The notes under the pieces were generated by a model, which saw only the letters and a program-made list of their open reading frames with translations, had not been told where the DNA came from and ran no database searches. A program made the position numbers and the translations under genes. DNA of 64,000 nucleotides from Castellaniella denitrificans (lineage in GTDB: Bacteria; Pseudomonadota; Gammaproteobacteria; Burkholderiales; Burkholderiaceae_B), in assembly GCF_042653765.1 (NCBI RefSeq), contig NZ_JBHSEZ010000006.1, forward strand, positions 62,001 through 126,000, in the 5' to 3' direction. Below are positions 34,792 to 41,225 of the stretch, piece by piece. Position 1 is the first letter of the stretch. Each line of letters starts with the position of its first letter.

Positions 34792-35690
34792 ACTTTCTTG
34801 ACCTGCGCTTTGCCGCCGAGGATGCCCTGCGGACGGACGATCAGAACGATCAGGATGGCGAGGAACGGCGCCACGACGATGGCGTTGGTCGACACGAACA
34901 GCCCCACCAGGTTCTCGGCGACGCCGATGATGAAGCCGCCCACGACCGCGCCCGGAATGCTGGTGATGCCGCCCACGATCGCCGCGGCGAACGCCAGGAT
35001 CGCCACGTGGCCGATGTCCGGCGTGATCAGGATCTTGGGCGTGATCAGGATGGCCGACACGGCCGAGATCAGGCCGGCCAGCGCCCAGACCGCCATGCGG
35101 ATGCGCACCAGGCTGACGCCCACGATCTGGGAAGCCCTGGGATTCATGCCCACCGCCCGCATCGCCTTGCCGATGCGCGTGTGGTTGAACAGGACGTACA
35201 GCGCCAGCATCACCGCGACCGCCGTGAACAGGATCATCAGGTCCAGGCGCGTCAGCACCGCGTCGCCGATCACCACGGTATCGCTCGAGATCAGCGCCGG
35301 CAGCGAGCGCGGCGCATCCCCCAGGCCGGTCTGGCGCACCGCGCCCTTGAGCACGTAGGCCAGGCCCAGCGTGGCGATCACCAGCTGCACGCCCACGCCC
35401 TTGGCCCGGATCACCCGCTCCATCACCACACGCTGGAACAGCGCGCAGATCGCCGCGACCGCCGCCAGCGTCGCCGGGATGACCACCGCGTAATGCCACC
35501 CCAGCACCAGGATCATGAACAGCGCCACATAGCCGCCCACCATGAAGATCTCGCCCTGCGCGAAGTTCGGCACGTCCGTCGTCTTGAACACGATCACGAC
35601 CGCCACCGCGAGCAAGGCATAGACGCTGCCCGTCACCAGGCCGGACCACACGCCCTGCTGCAGGAAAAGCCAGATATCCGCAAAACTCAT
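34788..35690 (-). CDS. livH: Liv-type ABC importer permease (LivH-like)
   Basis: 300 residues from ATG 35690, chosen because GGAG lies six bases before it; a GTG at 35702 would overlap that site. Motifs GLVTGSVYALLAVAVVIVFKTTDVPNFAQGEIFMVGGY, IGKAMRAVGMNPRASQIVGVSLVRIRMAVWALAGL and GGITSIPGAVVGGFIIGV are typical of LivH. Partner of LivM. Confidence 0.93.
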   Translation of the reverse strand: MSFADIWLFLQQGVWSGLVTGSVYALLAVAVVIVFKTTDVPNFAQGEIFMVGGYVALFMILVLGWHYAVVIPATLAAVAAICALFQRVVMERVIRAKGVGVQLVIATLGLAYVLKGAVRQTGLGDAPRSLPALISSDTVVIGDAVLTRLDLMILFTAVAVMLALYVLFNHTRIGKAMRAVGMNPRASQIVGVSLVRIRMAVWALAGLISAVSAILITPKILITPDIGHVAILAFAAAIVGGITSIPGAVVGGFIIGVAENLVGLFVSTNAIVVAPFLAILIVLIVRPQGILGGKAQVKKV

Positions 35691-35784
35691 CGATTGCTCC
35701 ACAGACGCCGCGCCGCCGGCGCGCGCATCGGCGAGCGCTCCGCCGGGCCGGGGACGCCGAGGCGCCCCCGACCGCGCGAAGGGC

Positions 35785-37008
35785 TCACTGCTTCGGCTTG
35801 TAGGTCCAGGCGCTCTTGAAGGAGCCCGGGATCAGGTCCTTGTGTTCGCCATCGAATTTCAGGTAGATCGCCGATTTCTGCGCCGCGTGGTCGTCCGGCG
35901 TGAACTCGACCGGGCTGGCCATCACGCCCGTGTCCAGCTTGAAATGCTGCAAGGCGGCCAGCACCTTCTCGCGCGTGGGCTCCGGACCCGCGTCCTTCAG
36001 GGCCTGCACCACCGTCATCGCCGGCGGCAGGCCATAGGGCATGTAGCTCTGCGGATGGCCCGGCTTGGCGGCGAGGTCCGGGTAGTATTCCTTGTACATG
36101 TCGTAGACCCACTTCATCTTCGGATCCGACGGCAGGCCCGCCACCACGTCCTGGATGTAGAAGTTCTTCAGGGCCGCCGGGCCGCCGACGTTCTCGACCA
36201 GCTGGGCCAGGTCGGCCGTGCCGGTGACCGCCAGCACGATGGGCTTGTTCCAGCCGAGCTCGTGCGCCTTCTTGATGATCAGCGCCGCGGGACGGGCGTA
36301 GGTCGTCAGCAGGAGCACGTCCGGATTGGCCGCGCGCACCTTCAGCATCGGCGCCGTGACGTCGTTGATGGACGGATTGACCGACTGCACGCTCAACGAG
36401 ACCCCGTCATGCTGCCTGGCCTGGAATTCCGCGGTGGTCAGGTTCCAGCCGCCGTAGGCGTCGTCGTGGTTGATGTAGCCGATCTTCTTCGCCTTCAGGT
36501 GCTGGACCGCGAACTCGACCATCGAGCCGCCCACCGCGTACTGCGAGATCGAGAAGGCGCCGTAGATGTACCGGGACGGCGGATACAGCGCGCCGTCGCC
36601 CGAGGCGTTCAGCATCAGGAAGGGCACCTTGGCGCGCTCGACGTATTCCTTGGCCGCCACCACCGCGGCCGAGCACGAACCGCCGTTGAGCAGGAACACG
36701 TGGTCCTGCTCGACCAGCTTCTTGACCGCCGCCACCAGGTCGTTGGCGTTGCAGCGGGTGTCCTCGATCACCAGCTCGATCTTGCGGCCGTGGATGCCGC
36801 CATCCTTGTTGACCTTGTCGTAGTACATCTTGGCCGCGTTGACCACGTCGAACCCGTAGGCCATGCCGCTGCCCGACAGTGGCGAGAACAGGCCGATCCG
36901 GATGGTGGAATCGGTGATGCCGGGCTCGGCGGCCCGGGCCGTCCCCGCCAGGCCCAGGCCCGCGACGGCCACGCACAGGGCCGCTTTTTTGAAAATATCG
37001 AATTTCAT
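35785..37008 (-). CDS. Liv-type ABC substrate-binding protein
   Basis: 407 residues. Signal peptide MKFDIFKKAALCVAVAGLGL ends TARA. The type-1 periplasmic fold follows: IRIGLFSPLSGSGMAYGFDVVNAAKMYYDKVNKDGGIHGRKIELVIEDTRCN, the usual hinge and sugar-free ligand site region NGGSCSAAVVAA. The ligand is probably an acid or aromatic/alicyclic compound rather than an amino acid given the enzymes around it, but this is inference. Confidence 0.92.
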   Translation of the reverse strand: MKFDIFKKAALCVAVAGLGLAGTARAAEPGITDSTIRIGLFSPLSGSGMAYGFDVVNAAKMYYDKVNKDGGIHGRKIELVIEDTRCNANDLVAAVKKLVEQDHVFLLNGGSCSAAVVAAKEYVERAKVPFLMLNASGDGALYPPSRYIYGAFSISQYAVGGSMVEFAVQHLKAKKIGYINHDDAYGGWNLTTAEFQARQHDGVSLSVQSVNPSINDVTAPMLKVRAANPDVLLLTTYARPAALIIKKAHELGWNKPIVLAVTGTADLAQLVENVGGPAALKNFYIQDVVAGLPSDPKMKWVYDMYKEYYPDLAAKPGHPQSYMPYGLPPAMTVVQALKDAGPEPTREKVLAALQHFKLDTGVMASPVEFTPDDHAAQKSAIYLKFDGEHKDLIPGSFKSAWTYKPKQ

Positions 37009-37062
37009 GATGTCTCCTCGTGGATTTCCCGTTGACCTCCGCCCTGGCCGTGCAGGCCCGGC

Positions 37063-37845
37063 CTACTGCATGCGATAGCCGCCATTGACGTCGATGACGC
37101 TGCCCGTGATGTAGCCCGACCGCGGCGAGGCCAGGAAACCGACCGCGTCCGCCACGTCGTCGGGGGTGCCGATCCGCCCCAGCGGGATGGCCTCGGCCGC
37201 GTCCCGCAGGGCGCCGCTGCTGCCCACCGTGCTGCGCAGCATGTCGGTGTCGATCAGCCCCGGGGACACACTGTTGACCGTGATGCCCATGCGCGACACT
37301 TCGCGGGCCATGGCCTTGGTCAGCCCCAGCACGGCGGACTTGGCCGCGATGTAGGACGCGCTGGAGCGGTAGCCCCCCAGTTGCGCGGCCACCGAACTGA
37401 ACGTGATGAAGCGGCCGTCCCGGACCGGCCGGCTTTCACGGTGACGGATGTAGGCGCGCGCGCACAGGAAGACCCCGCGCGCGTTCACGGCGAAGCTGCG
37501 CTCCCAGGTGTCCAGCGGCGTGGACTTGATCAGCGGGCGCTGGCCGTCGGGCTGGAACAGCAGCAGGCCGGCGGCGGACACCACGGTGGCGACTGGCCCC
37601 AGCCCGGCCTCGATCTCGTCGAAGGCCCGCTCGACCCTGGCTTCGTCGCTGACGTCGAACGCGCGCCATTCGTGCCCGCCCTCCAGCCCCCGGATCGCCG
37701 CCGCCGCCCGGTCCGCGTCCAGGTCGCATGCCACCACCCGGTAGCCGTCGCCGGCCAGGCGATGGCAGATCCGCGTCCCGATTCCCCCGCCCGCTCCCGT
37801 TACCAGAGCGATCCTGCGCTGTCCCGCATCCGAATGTCCCGCCAT
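37063..37845 (-). CDS. Short-chain dehydrogenase/reductase (SDR)
   Basis: 260 residues. Motifs VTGAGGGIGTRICHRL, SAAG, FAVNARGV, FSSVAAQLGG (Ser), YIAAKSA and GSVIDVNGGYRMQ. AAGGTGAGG precedes the ATG. It is the first gene of the minus-strand catabolic operon; an ATGTATACAT operator candidate lies 13 bases before its start, so it should be tightly controlled by the divergent GntR regulator. Confidence 0.9.
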   Translation of the reverse strand: MAGHSDAGQRRIALVTGAGGGIGTRICHRLAGDGYRVVACDLDADRAAAAIRGLEGGHEWRAFDVSDEARVERAFDEIEAGLGPVATVVSAAGLLLFQPDGQRPLIKSTPLDTWERSFAVNARGVFLCARAYIRHRESRPVRDGRFITFSSVAAQLGGYRSSASYIAAKSAVLGLTKAMAREVSRMGITVNSVSPGLIDTDMLRSTVGSSGALRDAAEAIPLGRIGTPDDVADAVGFLASPRSGYITGSVIDVNGGYRMQ

Positions 37846-37857
37846 GCCTCACCTTTC

Positions 37858-38037
37858 ATGTATACATAACAACCGAATTTTCCTGATTTCCCCTGATGAT
37901 CACAGGGCAAATCAGGGAAAATTCTTGATCTAGGTTTATTATGCATACATGGAAAGCAGATAGTCATCCGGGTTTCCACCTAAATTCGGCTGTATTCCCC
38001 TTCTGCTTTCATCACTTTTTCTGGTCTATGTATACAA
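37858..38037. promoter_or_regulatory. Three GntR/FCD operator-like palindromes in divergent promoter
   Basis: ATGTATACAT (37858-37867, perfect palindrome), ATGCATACAT (37941-37950) and ATGTATACAA (38028-38037) share the TGTATACA core typical of FadR-type GntR operators. One is next to each gene start and one in the middle of an AT-rich gap. This layout suggests autoregulation plus control of the liv/SDR operon. Confidence 0.75.
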
Positions 38038-38044
38038 TGTCCTT

Positions 38045-38752
38045 ATGAATACCCTGGCCGAGCACGTCACCGAGACCCTGCGCAACTGGATCCTGCAAGG
38101 CATCCTGGCCCCGGGGGAACGCCTGGAGGAAATCCCCCTGGCCGAAAAGCTCGGGGTCTCGCGCACCCCCATCCGCGCGGCGCTCGCCAACCTGGGCAAC
38201 GAGGGGCTGCTGGAGCACCTGCCCAAGCGCGGCTACTCGGTGCGCGTCTACCAGTACGAGGACATCATCGGCGCCTACGAAGTGCGCGCCGTGCTCGAAG
38301 GCCTGGCCTGCCGGCGCGCGGCCCACCAGGGCCTGTCCGGCCTGGACATCAGCCGGCTCAAGGCCTGCCTGGCCGAGGGCGACACGATCCTGGCCAAGGG
38401 CGTGCTGCTGCCCGAGGACCACCAGCCCTATCAGCAGATGAACATCACGCTGCACGAGACACTGCTGAAAGCGGCGGAAAATTCCTGGGTCACGCGATTC
38501 GCCACCCAGGCGCAGACGGCGCCGTTCGCCTCGGACCGGATCATGCTGTGGGACGACCACGGCGTGATCCTGCGGTCCCACAATGACCACCACCGCATCG
38601 TCGCCGCCGTCATCGAGCGCGACGGCGCGCGCGCCGAACAACTGATGCGCGAGCACGTGTACTACGCGGGCCTGCTCTTGCGGGACAACTACGAACGGCT
38701 GAGCGGGCAGGCCGTGCCGCCGGCGCACGGGCCGGACGACAGGCAAGCGTGA
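38045..38752 (+). CDS. GntR family (FCD domain) transcriptional regulator
   Basis: 235 residues. N-terminal winged HTH: LRNWILQGILAPGERLEEIPLAEKLGVSRTPIRAALANLGNEGLLEHLPKRGYSV. The C-terminal helical FCD domain (about 85-220) contains YEVRAVLEGLACRRAA and metal-type His in HETLLKAAEN and HNDHHRIVAAVIERDGARAEQLMREHV. These regulators sense small acids. Divergent from the SDR/Liv operon, with operator-like palindromes in between. Confidence 0.92.
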   Translation: MNTLAEHVTETLRNWILQGILAPGERLEEIPLAEKLGVSRTPIRAALANLGNEGLLEHLPKRGYSVRVYQYEDIIGAYEVRAVLEGLACRRAAHQGLSGLDISRLKACLAEGDTILAKGVLLPEDHQPYQQMNITLHETLLKAAENSWVTRFATQAQTAPFASDRIMLWDDHGVILRSHNDHHRIVAAVIERDGARAEQLMREHVYYAGLLLRDNYERLSGQAVPPAHGPDDRQA

Positions 38753-38753
38753 G

Positions 38754-39083
38754 TCAGGTTTCGTCCTTCACCACGCCGGCCGGGCCGTTGGCCTTGACCG
38801 AATCGATGCCCTTGTCGCGGGCGGCGGCGGTGGTGTACATCTCGCTGCTGCCGATGACTTCGCCATTGGCGGCGGCCAAGCTGAAATAATGGGACCCGTC
38901 CTTGGCCGTCAGGCGGCGGTAGCGGGCATCGTCGGCGGCGTTCTTGCGCACCGATTCGATGCCCTGCTGGGCGGACGCCTTGGACGCGTACCGCTGGCTG
39001 GTCAGGATCACCTGGTGATTGCCGGACCTGAGGTTGAACATGAAATGTTCGCCGCTGCGCTTGAGGATGTAATCGCCGCTCAT
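38754..39083 (-). CDS. YegP/DUF1508 family protein
   Basis: 109 residues with two tandem DUF1508 units: YILKRSGEHFMFNLRSGNHQVILTSQRYASKASAQQGIESVRKNA and YRRLTAKDGSHYFSLAAANGEVIGSSEMYTTAAARDKGIDSVKANG. Such proteins are small and cytoplasmic with no firm function. It converges on the GntR gene, with a single base between the stops. Confidence 0.88.
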   Translation of the reverse strand: MSGDYILKRSGEHFMFNLRSGNHQVILTSQRYASKASAQQGIESVRKNAADDARYRRLTAKDGSHYFSLAAANGEVIGSSEMYTTAAARDKGIDSVKANGPAGVVKDET

Positions 39084-39243
39084 GGATTCGTCTCCGGTTT
39101 CTGGTTTTCCGGGCAGGCGCGGTCCACGCCCGTCCTTGCCCGGACACTATATCGCAAGCGATCCAGGCCCCGCGTCCGCGGCTGCGCTTTTATCAAAATT
39201 TGACACTTCAAGCGGATGGACCCGGAACCGTGCCGGCAGCCGC

Positions 39244-39774
39244 CTATTTCAACAGCCGTCCGATCCAGTCGCCATGGCGGCGGATCGCCGGCGCCAGGTC
39301 CGACTCATCGGCCAGCTGGAAGCCGGAGAACTCGAAGCCCGGCGCCACCGCGCACCCCACCAGGGCGAAATCACCGGGATGGACCAGTTCGGCCGCGAAC
39401 CAGCGGCCCGCGTCCACCACCGCCTGGAAGACCGCGCCGGCATGGCGCAAGGGGTCCCCCAGCCGATGCGTGACGAGCCCGCCATCGGGCGACAGCACAT
39501 GCAGCGCCAGCGGCCCGCCCGCATGGAAATACCAGGTCTCGTCCGCGTCGATCCGGTGCCAGGCCGAGCAGGCGCCCTGCGCCAGCAGGTAGTAGATGGA
39601 CGTCCCGGCGCTGCGCGGCGTCCCCTGGAACGGCACTCGCAGACCGGAACGGAAGACCTCGCGGTAATAGCCGCCTTCGGGATGGGGCTGGAGGCCCAGC
39701 GCCGCCACCAGCGTCCGCCAGGCCTCGGGATCGCCCGGGGGCGCGGCGCCCCCGACCCGCGGGGATTCAAGCAC
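39244..39774 (-). CDS. Cupin DUF985 family protein
   Basis: 176 residues from GTG 39774, overlapping the yqaE-like stop by eight bases. LGLQPHPEGGYYREVF is the family entry motif; the cupin core holds WHRIDADETWYFHAGGPLALHVL and later GDFALVGCAVAPGFEFSGFQLA. The metal-binding His/Glu of the cupin (WHR, DETWYFHAG) are present. The reaction is unknown. Confidence 0.87.
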   Translation of the reverse strand: MLESPRVGGAAPPGDPEAWRTLVAALGLQPHPEGGYYREVFRSGLRVPFQGTPRSAGTSIYYLLAQGACSAWHRIDADETWYFHAGGPLALHVLSPDGGLVTHRLGDPLRHAGAVFQAVVDAGRWFAAELVHPGDFALVGCAVAPGFEFSGFQLADESDLAPAIRRHGDWIGRLLK

Positions 39775-39961
39775 GGCCGCCCATCGCCTTTTCGATCTTC
39801 TTGTCGGTGTTGTACTGGCTGAGCGCGTAGACCGCCCAGATCGCCGCCGGAATCCAGCCGATCAGCGTCAGCTGCAGGATCAGGCAGATCACCCCCGAGA
39901 AGGGGCGGCCGATGGTGAAGAACGCCAGCCAGGGCAGCAGCAGGGCAATGATGAGGCGCAT
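39767..39961 (-). CDS. YqaE/Pmp3 family small membrane protein
   Basis: 64 residues with two membrane helices (LIIALLLPWLAFFTIG and GVICLILQLTLIGWIPAAIWAVYAL). Pmp3/YqaE proteins are stress-linked inner-membrane proteolipids. The last residues NTDKKIEKAMGG are a charged tail. Coupled by overlap with the DUF985 gene. Confidence 0.88.
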   Translation of the reverse strand: MRLIIALLLPWLAFFTIGRPFSGVICLILQLTLIGWIPAAIWAVYALSQYNTDKKIEKAMGGRA

Positions 39962-40011
39962 GTCGCACGTCCAGTGGTTGAGGAATGAAGCGGATATTCT
40001 ACCGGGAGACG

Positions 40012-40043
40012 AAAAAGGGGCGGCGCGGCCCGCAAGCCGCCCC
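40012..40043 (-). terminator. Rho-independent terminator of hsp20
   Basis: On the minus strand GGGGCGGC and GCCGCCCC pair around an 11-nt loop and are followed by TTTTT (40016-40012). It lies 24 bases after the hsp20 stop and separates it from the yqaE-like gene. Confidence 0.85.
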
Positions 40044-40066
40044 GCCCCTTCCCGGAAGATCGCCGC

Positions 40067-40519
40067 CTACTGGATGTCCAGCTGCCGGGCGCCCTGGCTG
40101 CTCTCCTTCTTGGGCAGCGTCAGTTCCAGCACGCCGTCCGCGCAGCGGGCGGACGCCCCGGCCACGTCGATGTCGTGGCCCAGGCTGAAGCGGCGCATCT
40201 GCACGCCGTGATAGCGTTCGCGGCGCAGCACCGTCTCGCCTTCCTTCTCCACGTCTTCCCGGGTCTTTTCCACCCGGATCGACACCACATTGCCCTCGAT
40301 CGAGACCTTGACGTCTTCCTTGCGGGCGCCAGGAACCTCGGCCTTGACGGCATAGGCCTGTTCCGTCTCGGTCACATCGATGTTCAGGCGCGGCTCGTCG
40401 CCGCGGCCGGACAGGGCCGAAGTCAGCGGGAAACGATTGAAGAAGTCGTCGATCCCCCGCAGGCTCTCGAAACCCGCCAGATCCCCGAACGGATTGAAAC
40501 GTGTCAGATGATTTGCCAT
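40067..40519 (-). CDS. Small heat-shock protein (Hsp20/alpha-crystallin)
   Basis: 150 residues from ATG 40519 with GAGG ahead. N-terminal region RFNPFGDLAGFESLRGIDDFFNRFP; alpha-crystallin domain DVTETEQAYAVKAEVPGARKEDVKVSIEGNVVSIRVEK through FSLGHDIDVAGASARCADGVLELTLPKKE. An ATP-independent holdase. Single-gene unit with a sigma-32 promoter and its own terminator. Confidence 0.95.
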   Translation of the reverse strand: MANHLTRFNPFGDLAGFESLRGIDDFFNRFPLTSALSGRGDEPRLNIDVTETEQAYAVKAEVPGARKEDVKVSIEGNVVSIRVEKTREDVEKEGETVLRRERYHGVQMRRFSLGHDIDVAGASARCADGVLELTLPKKESSQGARQLDIQ

Positions 40520-40598
40520 ATCGAACCTCACAATGCGGTCAACCATAGGAAAAGGCGCGGACGGCGCACGGACATACACCATCCCGCCCATGCTTTCA

Positions 40599-40627
40599 AT
40601 ATGGGTTTTCTCCGACCGGAATTCAAG
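40599..40627 (-). promoter_or_regulatory. Sigma-32 (heat-shock) promoter of hsp20
   Basis: On the minus strand CTTGAAT (40627-40621), 15 bases, then CCCATAT (40605-40599). This matches the RpoH consensus CTTGAAA and CCCCATNT with allowed spacing and lies about 80 bases before the hsp20 start. Confidence 0.75.
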
Positions 40628-40810
40628 CGGCCCGGGCGGGGAAAGTGGGGCGGTATTGACGGCGGTCAAACGCCTGAGCCCGGCACCTTCATCTCCCCGG
40701 ATAGCGCTTCCCGCCGCTGTCCGGACAGCAGCAGCGCCCGCCCCTGGGCCCCGTGCAATCAGTGTGCCCGAGCGGCACGAACAAGCAGCGCCCGATCGCC
40801 CTCGCGGGCC

Positions 40811-41158
40811 TCAATCGTCCGCCTCGTCCAGATGGAACTTGTGCATGATGCGATGGGCGATCGGCGCCAGCACGACGCCCAGGGCCGCCATCACCACCAA
40901 GCCGACGAAGAAGCCGTAGACGGCGGAAAAGATCTTGCCGCCCGACGACTCCGGCATCGCGTAGGTACCAATGCCACCGATGATGAAAGCCGCGTTCATC
41001 AGGGCATCGTGCCAGTCGTGGCCACCGAGGAACCTATGGCCGAGCACCCCTATGCACAGCGTGACGGCGACCAGCAGCAGGGCATAGCCGACGTGCCAGG
41101 CCAGGCGACGGCGGAAATGCGCGGTGGGCAGCAAGGGGGCGTTGCGGGATTCGTACAT
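40811..41158 (-). CDS. Small two-to-three-helix membrane protein, distant ion-channel-like
   Basis: 115 residues. Membrane segments at about 15-38 (LAWHVGYALLLVAVTLCIGVLG), a half-membrane or re-entrant region (ALMNAAFIIGGIGTYAMPES) and 75-100 (IFSAVYGFFVGLVVMAALGVV), with a charged tail IAHRIMHKFHLDEADD. The helix-loop-helix order recalls the pore domain of two-helix K+ channels, but the TVGYG filter is absent. Function unknown; stands alone between hsp20 and the O-antigen locus. Confidence 0.75.
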   Translation of the reverse strand: MYESRNAPLLPTAHFRRRLAWHVGYALLLVAVTLCIGVLGHRFLGGHDWHDALMNAAFIIGGIGTYAMPESSGGKIFSAVYGFFVGLVVMAALGVVLAPIAHRIMHKFHLDEADD

Positions 41159-41225
41159 GGGGAGCGCCTCTTTCAGCAACAGTCTACCCAATTCGACGAA
41201 TATGTCACGGCGCCCGGCCCCCCCC

